64,000 nt of DNA from Quercus robur (Eukaryota; Streptophyta; Magnoliopsida; Fagales; Fagaceae). Positions within the stretch are counted from its first letter, which is position 1; each line of letters opens with the position of its first letter. The notes below the pieces were generated by a model. The model did not search any database and was not told where the DNA came from. It saw nothing but the letters and a program-made list of their open reading frames with translations. Location of the stretch: NCBI RefSeq assembly GCF_932294415.1, contig NC_065545.1, positions 19,971,357 to 20,035,356 on the forward strand, read 5' to 3'. Positions 11,955 to 24,824 of the stretch are shown here, piece after piece. Both the position numbers and the translations under genes were made by a program.

Positions 11955-12075
11955 CCCCTAAGCTCTAGTTCAACTGGTACCCCTTATAAGTTCTAGGGGG
12001 AAGGTGAGATTGTGGGCTAAAGACCCATTATGTGCATATGTAACTTAAGTACTTAACAATCAATAAATAAAAACC
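11955..12075 (+). mobile_element. SINE-like sequence
   Basis: AGCTCTAGTTCAACTGGTAC resembles the A-box head of plant SINEs. It is followed by a degenerate B-box position (AAGGTGAGATTGTGG) and a tail with TGTAACTTAAGTACTTAA. Similarity is by recall of plant SINE consensus heads, and target duplications were not found. Confidence 0.35.
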
Positions 12076-13185
12076 TTTATTGAGTTGATTGATATTTGTA
12101 ATATATTGTACTGTCCCTTTTGTATACATCCTGTATACTTGGGTGATTAGTTTCTTTTATCAATAAAGTTTCCATTACTTATCAATAAAAAAAAAAAAAA
12201 ATACACCCCTTTGCTTTGATAAAGAAATATTGAAGCCTTGATTGTGTTGGCCATGCTTAAGGTGTGATGGGAGATGAAATCTACATTTTGCATGCTTTAG
12301 ATTCAGATTAAGTCATAATATATTACTGTGATTGCTGTCTATGAAGGAATATTTGAGAACATTTTGGAATGGATAAATCTAAGATATTTTAAAGAGAATA
12401 TCATGTCTTTCCCTTCCCAATGGTCATATTTCTAGCAATGTTGGTGTGGTTATGCATGTTACATTAAAGATATTTGTTAATCTCAGATATGTTGCTAATG
12501 AAGTACAGTATCAAATGGGGGATAAAAGGGAAAATTGAACAAAATAAAAATGCTAAACCCTAATCAGCACTTAGGGGTTTGTTTGGAATCAGCACCAAGC
12601 AAAGAAAAACTAAGGAATTAAAGTTGCTAGGAATCACTACCCAGCAATTGGAATTTTTCCAATTCAAAATTTCATTTCATCAGTCTCTCTTGACGAGAGT
12701 ACATAGTTTTTTTTTATAGGAATATTAAACCCTAGTTTTAATAGGCATAGGAAACAATAATTGCCTTATCACAAAAATAACCTTGACTTTAAATAAAAAT
12801 TCTCATAAACCTACTTAAATCCTAGGGCCTAAATTAAAATACAATTGACTTTGTGAAATAAAATAAAAATCTTTTTGAATCTCCTGCACCAGTTACCTTG
12901 TAAAATTTTGATGTGTATGCTTATTAATCTTCTCATAATTATAATATTCATGTGCTGGTAGTGCAGATGTGATATCAAATTTTAATTCTATAAACACACT
13001 TGTAGCCATCTCTTTCAGGTTTTGATCTAATGCACACTTATAGGAGGCCCAAAGCATTTTCTCTGTTTCTTTGTCTGATCTTAGCTTTCTGATGACAGTT
13101 TTAATAATAAAGAATCCCATGAGACAGAACTCTATTCATGCTCTTTACGCTCTTGTTAATGCAACTAACAATACTTGTTTTTGTG

Positions 13186-13223
13186 TTTTTTTTTTTTTTT
13201 TTTTGGGGGGGGGGGGGGGGGGG
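13186..13223. repeat. T19G19 homopolymer junction
   Basis: Nineteen T are followed directly by nineteen G, then TGGCACTGGGGG. The G tract is long enough for G-quadruplex or triplex formation on one strand. Such a junction is also a typical place for sequencing or assembly length error. Confidence 0.9.
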
Positions 13224-13637
13224 TGGCACTGGGGGTGAATGAGATGGTTAGAATTTATTACGTGGGATAAACAGCCTGTAGTATAGTCTGGAAATTTATT
13301 TACAAGAAAACATTTGAATTTTGTAAAAGCCATGAGGCAGTTGGATTTTTTGTAAAATGTTTAAGGAAAAATATTTTATATTCTTAGATGTTGAATGAGA
13401 CTTTTAATGACATTGCATTTGGTTCATAGTAGCAATTGAAAGGATTGTGCACCCTGGAGTAGATCTTGAAATGGTTGCAGTAAATTGTTTCTTCAGCAGA
13501 GCATTATCCAATGTTCTATGTTGACATGATTATTTTTGAGCCTTTCCTCATATTTTATGAGTTTGTTCAGTAATACTAGATACTACTTTTCCTTTGCAAT
13601 GCCTGGGGTTTCAGCTCTTGTGCACTCAAGTGGTTTT

Positions 13638-14626
13638 TTTTTTTAATTTTTAATTTTTTAATTTTTTTATAGGTAATAAAACTTTTATAGAGAAAAATCT
13701 GAACATCATGTTCACGATGGTGAACACTTTGAACAAGAAAACAAATACAAAAAGATCAAGAGCTAAAGGAAATAGAAACTAAAAAATTAGATACAGTAGT
13801 ACAGTTCGTACACCCCCAAACACGAGCCCAAAGAAGTAGAGTACGAAAAAGGAGACATTTTAGATATTCTAATGTTCTCGCCTTGTCTTCAAAAATGCAA
13901 GCATTACATTCCTGCTAGACTAATCACATTAAATATGCCGGGACCAAATTCCAAATGGTTGAAAGATACTTTCCAAACCAGTTTCTCCAAATAAAGAAAA
14001 AAGAGCGGACTGACCTTGGCATTACCTACTGGATCCCAAACACTGCAAAAACTTCACACCATAAGGCGTGAGAGAACTTACAATGAAGAAGAAGGTGGTC
14101 CACTGATTCCCCATCGCAGCAACATAAGCAACACCTATTAGGCAGAAATTGACATTTCTTAATAAGATTATCAATGGTGAGTATCCCATCATTAGTTGCT
14201 CTCCATAAGAAAGAAAGACACTCGTTTAGGCACCTTAGTATGCCAAATACACTCCCAAGGAAAGGCATCAGTGTTAGGACTAGATAATAACTTATAAAAA
14301 GAGCGCACATCAAAAACACCAGACTTAGTCAATCTCCAGACCAGCTGATCATCCCCTCACCCCTTGGCATAGAGGAATAAATAAACTCAAAAAAGGAATA
14401 GACCGTGGCTGCCTGCCAATCCTGAGGACCATGACGGAACAGCTAATTCCAGCTCCTACCTCCTTCTGAAGTAGTTACAACCAAGCCAAGGAGCCATTCT
14501 TCTTTGGATAAAGAGCAAGCATACATAGTAGGAAAGAGTTCCTTCAAAGGAGTAGGCCCACACCATGGGTCATGCCAAAAACTAACACGGCTACCCTCCC
14601 CCACATTATACAGAATTTGGTGGTTT
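13638..14626 (-). mobile_element. 5'-truncated L1-type LINE
   Basis: The minus strand encodes the zinc-binding region that ends plant L1 ORF2 proteins (SFLWRATNDGILTIDNLIKK, CCLCCCDGESVDHLLLHC, ALWCEVFAVFG), followed by a 3' UTR and an A-rich tail (seen as T-rich sequence at 13634-13670). The 12-base duplication TCAAGTGGTTTT flanks it exactly (13626-13637 and 14627-14638), as expected for target-primed insertion. Only about 1 kb of the 3' end is present, and the zinc-binding frame is interrupted on both sides. This is a dead copy. Confidence 0.88.
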
Positions 14627-15052
14627 TCAAGTGGTTTTCATAATGTTGTTTTTCACATTCAGTTTCTTTACACTCTTCTCTTTGTTGTGCAAGTTGTGAT
14701 TGTAATTTGTTCTCCTCTTCCTTCATGAGCTTATATATAAAATCAAATTAGGATCATCTTGGGTAGAAAATGATTTAACTGAATACGTGGTTTTCGTTTG
14801 ATCAAGTAAGATCCATTTTTTAATGTAACCATAACCACTTAATTTACTTGAAAGATTCTGCACAACAGGGCTCAATTAGGAGTCTAGGATCATTCTAAGG
14901 AGCTCTTATCTGCCTGTATTCCCGTCAGTGGCGGCTCTAGTATTTCTTTTTAGGGGGTCAATAGTGTCAAAGCTAGAAATTTGTTGTGGGAGGAGCAAAA
15001 AATAAAATGATTATTATTATTTTGTATATACAACTTTCATATTATATAAAAC

Positions 15053-15085
15053 TAGTCGCTAATCCGTGAGATGCACAAGATAGTT
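15053..15085 (-). mobile_element. Degenerate Helitron 3' terminus
   Basis: On the minus strand a decayed hairpin (GTGCATCTCACGGA) is followed by TTAGCGACTAG and then T. This matches in position and sequence the better-preserved Helitron end at 63697-63725. Helitron 3' ends have a short hairpin about ten bases before CTRR and insert between A and T. The 5' end, which would lie to the right, was not found. Confidence 0.5.
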
Positions 15086-15473
15086 AAATTTAAAATAACA
15101 CATATTTTAAAAAAACAAATAGAGAGTCCTGTATAAAAAAAAAAACTACTAATTAAAAGTTAATAGAAAAATTATTTTATAATTTAAAGTAGTTTCTCAT
15201 AAGTATTGTATAGGTATCAACCAAGTATGATGCATATTTTAAATAAATAAAAAAACAAAACTTTGTCTTCTAACTCTCACATGCACCAATGCTACACCAC
15301 CACCATATGCATAGAGGTTATTATACGTCCTTGTTTAGTTTTTTATTAATGTGAATTGCCACTTTTAAAATGAATAATGCACCTCCTCACTCCATGTTAT
15401 TCTACTAATCAATTTGAGATTCCAAAATCAAGTAGGAAACATATAAACCATTCCCATATGGACTATACTTCTC

Positions 15474-15528
<55 letters not shown>

Positions 15529-16597
15529 ATGGACTATATCACAACATTAATATAAAATTGATTATTGATGACATGAAATTTGTGGTTTTGATGGTTAGGA
15601 ATAAGCTCTTCTTCTTGTTATTGATGACGATTTTTATTTTTTTATTTTTTATAGAGTGATTTTTCCAAGATCATATGAGGGTTCTATATATAACATACAT
15701 AGCAATACAAATTACACCAATGTTAGAGAAAATTTGATTGATGAAATTGTTAATTATTAAATCAAAATTACGATTAAATCTAATGTTTTAATTGTAAAAA
15801 CAAATTTTTACAATTAAAATTTTCACATGTAGATTTTTCATACTAATAAACTCACTCATAAGTCACAACAATATCAATATTATAAAGTAGTAATCAACTA
15901 ATCATAGAGAGTTAAAGCATGAAAGATGGCAACATGTTCTTACCTCTGCATTTACTCTGAGCAACTCCATGGATACAACATTACAACGTTGCAAAATCTT
16001 CAATTTGTTGTGTGTGTTTTCTTTATGAAAATTTGAGTGAGTATGAAGGGTTTCGACCTTGGCAGGGGTTTATATTTGTTGAAATTTTTGTTATAGAATT
16101 TTTAGTTAAAGTAGAATTTTTAAGCTCTTGAAACATATATCTAATAGAGTTAAGTGAAAGTTTCTCAAAAGAAAATATAATATATTACGTGAAAAAATAC
16201 TTAAATAAAAAGAGTAGGAGTTTATATTTGTTGAAATTTTTGTTATACAATTTTAGTTGAAGTAGAATTTTCAAACTCTTGAAGCATATATCTAATAGAG
16301 TTTTACTTAAACTAAATTATTGTAACACTTGATAAGATAATTACACGTTGAAGAGAAATAATAAATATATAAGATATAAAACCTAAAATAAAAAGAATCT
16401 AAAAGAAAAAGAAAAAGAAAAAGAAAATAGTAGTGACGTGAAAAATTATGGGAGCTCCAGAGGCTTTGGTTATATATATATATATATATATAGATAATCT
16501 AAAATAGTATTCTAAATATAATTTAGTATACAAACTGTATTATACAATAATCTAAAATAGTTTAAAGATCGATAAGACAACAATCATTGAATGCATA

Positions 16598-17335
16598 TGT
16601 AAGTGCTCAAAAATTCAAGGCCCAAGCCCACTTAGACCAATGGTACCATGTCCTTTAATTTGACCCAAACAACAAAATTTGTATAGAGTGTGAGGAATTT
16701 AACCAAGTGCAATTCTATTTTATGTCCAAGCCTAAAATTGAGGAGTCCAAGATGTAAAATGAACGGAATTTAAACAACAACTAGAATTAGTAATCTCCTC
16801 GGGAAGGCCCAAGGACAAGCTTCTTTTATATAATAGCAGCTCAAGTTTTACACTAAGTGTGTTCTCCAGCTCTCTTTCTTGTTCTAGTAATTCTTGGAAA
16901 TTGATCATCCCCTTTTTTAGGTGGATTCCACTCCTTTTATAGTCCTTTCCTATGCATCTTGACCCTCCACTTGTACGTTTCTAGGCATTCTCCCAAGATA
17001 CTTGTCCCATCAAGGCTCTAATGAAGGTGGTAGAAGGAAATGCTAGCTGTGAAGTTACTGTTCAGGGGTCATTTTCACATTAATGCAACTGATAAGGTTG
17101 GTGGAGGGCATTGAATGCAGAGGTGGAAAGGATATCCTTCAGGAAGCTTCCTCCAACATTCCTTACCCAGATTGCCATAACCTTTCCTCTCCTTGGGCCT
17201 TTTAGGGATACCCGTTACCTTGATTCTTTCTTTCTCCTCGGGTAAATGAGGTTCTTGAAACTTGCTTACCCCCCTAACCCTGGATTACGAAGACTGTTCC
17301 TTGGTATTGACTCTTCGGTCCTCGGTCCCCATACA
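16598..17335. mobile_element. Solo LTR
   Basis: A 738-base block starts TGTAAGTGCTC and ends CCCCATACA, with near-identical 5-base flanks (GCATA at 16593-16597 and ACATA at 17336-17340). It contains a TATA-like TTTTATATAATAGC and many CCTCGG/AAGGCCC words, a style shared with the LTRs of the element at 24.8-28.5 kb. No internal region or partner LTR was found, so it is best read as a solo LTR nested in the hAT-like element. Confidence 0.6.
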
Positions 17336-17879
17336 ACATAAATAAATATAATTAAATAACTAAATAAAATTTTTTGTCAAATTAACAATAATTTTATTAT
17401 ATTTATATGTACTAACAATTAAAAAAAAAGATAAATAAGAATAGTAACACACATAAGATTTGGTCTAGGAGTAAATGTGAAACTAAGAAAAAAAATAGTA
17501 ATTGATATAAGTTTTTGCATTTGAAGTGTATGACTTTTTTACCATACACATGGTCATTATCTTGGAATTGGAGTAAAGCACCACAAGACTTCTTAAACTT
17601 GGAAATCTATAAAGCACTTATCAACTTACTTGATTAGACAGAAAGAAAACATAGAAGGGAGAAAGAGAGATAGAGAAAATGAGGAAAAAATCACAGATGT
17701 AGATACAAATAGGTTTGTTGTAGAGGTGGTGTAAATTTATTTTTAGTGCTAAAAGTGGTGTAATTTTTTGCTAATGAAGAAAAAAAGTGCAAGGAAAAAT
17801 AGTTTCATTTTGCCGTCAATAGTAAAGTAAGCCAGAGTTAGATAAGGTTTATTTATTTTAAAACAAATGAGCAATTTTA

Positions 17880-18045
17880 AGAGTAGTGTTACTGCACAAC
17901 ACTTTCATAACAAAATCTAAGTGACAAGTTGTTAATAGTATGTAAAAAAAAATGATGTCAATTGTTGGTCTAGATAAAAGTAGTTACAACTTGTTACTTA
18001 CCCTTTATTTTAAAATTGTTATGAAAATATTGTGAAAGTAGCACT
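17880..18045. mobile_element. Small MITE
   Basis: The left arm AGTAGTGTTACTGCACAAC...TTTCATAACAA and the inverted right arm CTTAGTGCTACTTTCACAAT...TTTTCATAACAAT are imperfect inverted repeats about 166 bases apart. It is one of several MITEs of this general design (AGTGCTAC/GTAGCACT ends) common in eudicots. Confidence 0.6.
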
Positions 18046-18418
18046 AAGTTGAGCATATTCAAGCTTATTTTAGCTAGATTTAAACAAAATGTTCAAGATG
18101 TTCAAAATTTTATTTTAAAGGGTCAAAACAAAAAAAAATTATGAAATTTTATATATAAATTTTTGTTTTTGTCCAAGTCAAGGGGTTCATTTGAACTCCT
18201 AGGGTGGCTGTAGAGCCGCCCCTGAGTCCTGTACTAGTGTATGTGTATACAGCTCATATGCTACTAAATTTAAATATGAAGAGATTTGGTGTCAACGTTC
18301 TTCCTTTCCCAAAATATTAATGGTTTCTGTAGATTTTTTATTTGTTTTTTGTTATTTTTTTTTTCTGGTTATTAAACGGCAAGGATTGATATATGATAAA
18401 TAATTGTGGGGTGTGAAA

Positions 18419-18470
<52 letters not shown>

Positions 18471-18874
18471 GATTATTATTGCATTAAGTTTTGACTGCAT
18501 ATGTTTCTAGCAATAAATTGTATGATCATTGCAGTGCGAATCATATGGTGATTGATTGGGCCAATATAACAAACCAATAAAACATGAATTATATGTCTTT
18601 TTATTTTCTCTCCCTTCTTTCAAGGAAGGAAGAAGATTACAATATTCTTATGGTATGAAGAAGGTTGTTAGTGGAATACTTATTAAAAGAGCGTGTACGT
18701 CACCTAACAAAATTATCACATAAAATGAATGAGGCGTTCTCAGTTCTTTAGAACCTAAACTCTTCCATACATCTACCAGAAAATAAGCATCATTCTCTTG
18801 GCAATCCTATATTTTAGTGTCGTCCCACTAGAAAGAGCTAATTTTTTGAAACGAGCAGTCCTTGAATGTACAAG

Positions 18875-18883
18875 TATATAAAT
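18875..18883 (+). promoter_or_regulatory. TATA box of the proline-rich 8-Cys protein gene
   Basis: TATATAAAT lies 82 bases before the ATG at 18965, leaving room for a leader of about 50 bases. This is a plausible core promoter. Confidence 0.6.
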
Positions 18884-18940
18884 CGAAGCAAGGCCAGTCT
18901 GAATCACCTAAAACCATTCTCTTCCCTGTTTTTGTTATAG

Positions 18941-19792
<852 letters not shown>

Positions 19793-20920
19793 TTATCACA
19801 TAAATTTACGTTATGATGCAAGGCAGTGCTTATAGCAATGAGGAAGTAATTATACCAATGTTTAGTCTAATTATGTTTGGTTTTGTTGGTTTAAATTATG
19901 GTTATCTGCTAATACTACCTGGTCTTGTTACTGAGTGCTAGTTTGTTATTTACTAGCTGTTTCTGTCTGTACCAATTTGATAATTCATAATAAATTAAAA
20001 GAAGTTGGCATGGGAATGTACCAAAATGTTCATATTCTTATCCATCTTTATATAAGAGGAAAATGCAGTTTTCATGCACAGAGAATAGAAATATAAATGG
20101 TGTTTGAGCTTTGATATCTGCTTGTAAAAAACACAGATGAGAAGAGGCCTGAGTTTGATAGCTCAGGTCTTCTCATAGATAAGCATGGGCATATAGCTAG
20201 TTGGACATTTGGGATGCAACACTGCAGTGGCAAAACTAAAAATTTTAAGCTCGGGGCCAAGTAATAACAAACTTAGAGTGATCATATGGGAATAAAAAAA
20301 AGTTTTGGACATTTTTGCTGAATATGTATGTATCAAACTGAAAGAAGGCAAAGAATAAAAGTTCACCACCATAAAGGGATTTAAGTTTTAACCATGTCAG
20401 ACTTGCTCGGAAAAAACCCAAACAAGAATAGTTGAGATGGAGATAGACCCTTGAGTTGAGTTACAAATGGCCCAAGTAGCAAGATTATTTGGCGAAGGAG
20501 TTGACATTTTGACAATTTAGTAATGTAAACAAAAGAACTATAAGGAAAATAAAAGATCTTCAACAACGCTATCAATTTCTCAATACAAAGATTCGATATC
20601 TTCAACTTTGGAGACACCTATATACTTGTTGCAAAATTGAACTAAATTATAAATGTAAATTTTAAAATTTTGGAAAATGTTTTACGCCAAGCATCTATGA
20701 AAGCACTCAAGTGATTGCCTGGTTGGAAATTGGAATCAACCAGTTAGATAATCACAATTCACAATTGTGTAGCACGGTTTCAGCATTAGCATTCTTTTTC
20801 TTTATCAGGTAATGATTTTTCAGCCCAAAAAACAAAAAGAAATGTTTTTATTTTTTGTATTTTTTTTTCCTTACTTTCATGGTCATGGGAATTCGGTGCC
20901 AACTTTTACAGGATCGCTTT
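19793..20920. other. Intergenic, nothing recognised
   Basis: It begins with the 3' UTR of the upstream gene, including AATAAATTAAAA near 19988. The rest is AT-rich, and short frames in it show no family similarity. Confidence 0.5.
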
Positions 20921-20924
20921 AGGA

Positions 20925-22110
20925 GTGTCAAATGGGTGGATTGGGGGTGGGCATAATTAGGTTGGGTATATAAAACCCATTTAACTAATTAATTCTAACC
21001 CAAATTTAACTCAACCCAATTATTATAGGTAAACTCCAACTCACCCAATTACCCAATTATCCAAATTACCAAAATGCCATTAAAGTGAAAACCCCCATAC
21101 TTTCTTGGCTCCACTCTACTTTCCTGGAAAAAGGAAAAAACAAAGAAAAAACTTTTCTTGGATCTAAAATTTCTTTTTCTGTCTCCTCCATTGCCTCCCC
21201 ACTTCAATTCTGACCAAAAAAACTCCCACTTCTGCTCTCTCTTTCTCTCTCTTTGTTTGATTTTCGATTGAGATTTGATCTGAAATTTTCGAGAAATTTT
21301 ATTTATTTTTTCTCAGAGATTTGCTAAGGCTAACGAGAAGATCGACGGTCAAGATCGCGTGAACCAATATGACGGCAAGGAATACGAAGACTCCTTGTCG
21401 TCATCGATGTTGATGGAGGACTTGGTTTCGTTGTGCGGTGTTGGATCCGGAGCGAGTTCGAGCGGTTTGCGGGAGAACAACGAGTCAAGGAGCGAGATTG
21501 GGCTGACGGAGCATTTGACAAATATTCTCGTGGACAAAGGGGATGGAGATTTGTTGCTTCAGCGGAGCGATTGAGAGGACTGCATTCTTCAATGATTTGT
21601 GCTCGGTCAAAGCGGATAGCAATACGGCGCCATGATTGGCGACGAAGAGAATTTTGGGTTCATGGGTTTTGGATTGCTGGGTTTGTGGGTTTTCGATATA
21701 TATATTTTACTTTTTTTACTGGTATTTTTGGTTCTTCTTCGCATAGATTTTTTGGTGTTTGATTTTTTTTTTTGTGCAATTTTTTTTTCTCAAATCTGAA
21801 AATCTCTCAATGAAATTGTTGGCTTTCCGACTAAAACTTGATTGGAGGCTGAGAAAATGAGGGAAAATGAGAAAACCCTTGTGAAACCCTAAAACGCCTG
21901 AGGGTTGGGTTTCTCTCTTTTTTCTTCTTCTTTTTTTTTTTTTTTTTTTTATTATTAATGGAAATGACTGGCTTGAATTTGGGTATATTGTTTTTTGGGT
22001 TAAATGGGTATCAATGGATTTTTAGTTAAAACCCAATAATCATTGGGTCTAATTGGGTTGATACTCATTTAACCCAACTAATAATTGAGTGAGTTTGGAT
22101 TCAATTAGAG
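20925..22110. mobile_element. Possible gene-carrying DNA element with TGGGTT-rich inverted arms
   Basis: The left arm (about 20925-21085) is rich in AACCCATTTAACT and CAACCCAATTA. The right arm (about 21975-22110) is rich in the inverse words GGGTTAAATGGGT and TAATTGGGTTGA. Between the arms lies a piece of host-type gene sequence. Exact TIR ends and a target duplication could not be set, so the call is tentative. Confidence 0.4.
21160..21620 (+). pseudogene. N-terminal fragment of an unidentified conserved plant protein
   Basis: A CT-rich leader (21180-21260) precedes a reading frame with acidic, Ser-rich coding character, containing YEDSLSSSMLMEDLVSLCG, SEIGLTEHLTNILVDKGD and DLLLQRSD. It recalls the N-terminus of a conserved plant protein (in my memory the next words would be REDRVLQWLQALD), but I cannot name the family. 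After RSD the frame meets a stop where that Arg would be, then EDCILQ and another stop, and no further similarity is seen. It has no ATG in an expected position. I read it as a dead N-terminal piece, perhaps carried by the surrounding element. Confidence 0.5.
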
Positions 22111-22137
22111 TGGACAAATTTAGGTGGACAAATAAAT

Positions 22138-22424
22138 TTGGGTTTACTTTACCGCCTAGACTCCGATCGCATCGCATCATTCATAGTGGACAAAACTAAA
22201 GTTTTCTTATCTGGACAGCTAATTCCAAAGATTCTAGTACTGCTATCAAGAGTGAGGCCCCACTTGGTTGGTATTCTTTGCTCCATTCAATACAATGCTT
22301 TTATCATCAATTTGTTTTTTTTTTTTTTTGATAAGATCATCATCATCATCATCAATTTGTTTGTGAGTCAATTCAAGTAGGTTCCAAATGGTTATGTTCC
22401 AAATTAAAGAAAGTGACTAATGTC
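22138..22424. other. Intergenic, nothing recognised
   Basis: AT-rich sequence with a T run and an ATC repeat near 22338-22355. No gene is supported. Confidence 0.4.
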
Positions 22425-22955
22425 ATTTTGGATTATTCTACATCTGCTTTTACATACAAAAAGAATAATTGGCTTACAAGTTGTTTATAGTAGAAGTAAC
22501 CGGGTCTCAAAAAAAGAAAAAAAAAAGAAGTAATCTGTGTCAAGTCCCATCATATGCATTCCACTCACCAAAAACTTTCTTTTCTGCTAGTTTAAAGATA
22601 ATAATAACAATTTCATAGCAAACAAAAAAATTTATGTAAATTTTTACAAATTTAATTAGGTATAGGGCCCCAGAAGCCCGAGACAAATTCATTTTGGATT
22701 ATTCTACATCTGCTTTTACATACAAAAAGAATAATTGGCTTACAAGTTGTTTATAGTAGAAGTAACCGGGTCTCAAAAAAAGAAAAAAAAAGAAGTAATC
22801 TGTGTCAAGTCCCATCATATGCATTCCACTCACCAAAAACTTACTTTTCTGCTAGTTTAAAGATAATAATAACAATTTCATAGCAAACAAAAAAGTTTAT
22901 GTAAATTTTTACAAATTTAATTAGGTATAGGGCCCCAGAAGCCTGAGACAAATTT
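22425..22955. repeat. 266-bp perfect-looking tandem duplication
   Basis: Two copies (from 22425 and 22691) begin ATTTTGGATTATTCTACATC and end GCCCCAGAAGCC(C/T)GAGACAAATT. Only a handful of differences are visible, including A-run length, so the duplication is recent. Confidence 0.92.
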
Positions 22956-24660
22956 ATTTTTGGTTAGGTAGTGGACATGTTTCTTCTTTAATCTCCCATT
23001 GAACAATTGGGGTTTAAAAAAATAATGGCTGCACATCAAAGACAAATATTTGTCTAAAAGCCTCAAATCAATCATTAAGTGACCTATAATTTGAAGCCTT
23101 TCAAATTTTAGTCTGATCAAGGTCAAGGGGTCAGTTTTGCTTTTTATCTTGTGGATCCATGAGCATTTCCTTGGGCCATTTATGTTTGGGATATATTCTA
23201 TGATTGTGATTGGAATCATTCGTCTTGAAAAATAGCAATGATTTTCTAGATCAGACTGTCCAATATATCAATATTCCTACTCTTATTTTCTTTTTTAACT
23301 TACATTCTAGAATAGATTCTATGTCATTTTAGCATAGTGGTGTGGCCATATCATATGAAGAAACCAGTTATGTTGAAGAGTTCCTTTCTTATTATCGATT
23401 AACAAAACAAGATGAAAGTTAGGAAAAGAATTTTTAAGATCCACTAAACTTTAACTCCACCATTCAAGAAATTTTAGGTTAATATAAGTGATTTCTTATT
23501 GTTGTCTAATAAGAAATATGGAATCAAACTAGATGATAAAGAATCATTACTGTGGAATAGACATCATAGACTCAAGTTTGATCATCTGCATATATATAAA
23601 GTGATCTCTTAGTAGAAACATAAGTTATAGTAATATTATACGGAAAGAGTTTCAAAACCACATTTATCTTACGGCTTTTCTTTTGAAAATATTGTGTTTC
23701 TAAACCTTACATGAGAATTTAAAATATTTTTTGTTTTCATGCTTTCAAATTAACCATTAACAAGTCAATTAATTATCATGAGTTGGACCTATAAATCATG
23801 ATCTTGAAAATCTAAATTTTAAAAGTGGACCTATAAATCATGATCTTGAAAATCTAAATTTTAAAAGTGTCATTATTTTCGCATTAATTTGACTAACACA
23901 ACAATTTTTTAATCAATATAGAATTTTCAACCAAATCTATGATTCTTTTTCTTTTTGCAAAGAGAAAAAGATTGGATTCATGACCCCTTGTTGACTATAC
24001 TAGAATCCTTCAAGTGAAAGAAAATCACTTCCAAATTCAAGTATCCTCATAATAAACTTGTTTAAAAGAAAACTTAAACTATTATCGAGGTGCTTCACAC
24101 ATTAAGAAGTAATTAAAACTACTAATATCACTTTCGTTAAATGTTATGCAACCCTATAAAAAGAACGATTTATTGCAATAAAATTTTTAACTTTAATCAA
24201 TACACACTGACACTCATACACCAGCCAAAAGAAAAAAGATTATATAACTTTTGGTAGCTTATTTGTATGGTATTTATAGCCAAAAAATTAATTAATTTTA
24301 AAAAAATAATTTTATTAATTTCAAAAAATAAAAAAATTGATAAAAAGGGACAAAAAAATTAAAAAGTAAAAATTTTGAACCCAACAGACAAGTTGTAATA
24401 ACGATAGAATTGGAAAAGTAAGTCAGCGCACTGTGTACGGAAGATGCGCGTGCGTGCGGTGTGTTTTCGCCGCCACCATGGATTGATTTTTTTGGTTAAA
24501 TCGCCACCATGGATTGATTTATATCTCAAAGTTGCTTTCTGACTGTACGGCCACTATTAGGGAGCATTAACATTTTTTCTTTCTATGGATAAGTTCCTTA
24601 AAAAGAAAATAAAATCTACACTCCTAATTATTACATTCAGATTTTTCTTTGAATGTCTTA
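22956..24660. other. Intergenic region
   Basis: No gene is supported. It contains a 42-base tandem duplication (about 23783-23867, unit with GGACCTATAAATCATGATC) and a short repeat of CGCCACCATGGATTGATTT near 24470-24525. Confidence 0.5.
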
Positions 24661-24664
24661 ATTA

Positions 24665-24824
24665 TTAGTGGCTTGGAAGTTTAGAAGGGAGAAGAGTAGA
24701 GAAGAATAATTATCCTACACTTTGTTTGGATGTTTTTAAAATTAGTAAGGGGGAAGGGAGTAATTAGTCATTCCTTTTGTTTGGATGTTTTTAAAATTAG
24801 GATGGAAAGATAAGAAAATGATTT
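24665..24824 (+). mobile_element. Left inverted arm of a MITE-like element, split by an LTR element
   Basis: It starts GGCTTGGAAGTTTAGAAGG and contains TTTGTTTGGATGTTTTTA twice. It continues after the LTR element at 28464 with AAATTGACAAATTTACCCTT. The inverse sequence at 29680-29905 shares the terminus, the GAAGTAGAGTA-like stretch, TTTGTTTGGAAGTTTTTTA and AATTTACCCTT in the same order. Confidence 0.55.

Larger units (their letters stand above)
10969..13625. other. Intergenic region downstream of the PORR gene
   Basis: The first few hundred bases should include the 3' UTR. The rest is AT-rich with no supported gene. It contains a SINE-like stretch near 11955-12075 and a T/G homopolymer junction at 13186-13223. 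Confidence 0.6.
14926..18224. mobile_element. hAT-like (Tip100-type termini) composite element
   Basis: The left end CAGTGGCGGCTCTAG and the inverted right end CAGGGGCGGCTCTAC form TIRs of the kind seen in plant Tip100-like hAT elements. The 8 bases outside (ATTCCCGT and AGTCCTGT) match at six positions, consistent with an old 8-bp target duplication. No transposase is recognisable inside. The 3.3 kb is inflated by nested insertions: a degenerate Helitron end, a solo LTR and a MITE. It also holds A47 near 15478-15525, a TA repeat near 16472, and a duplication of about 85 bases (16067 and 16221). Confidence 0.7.
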
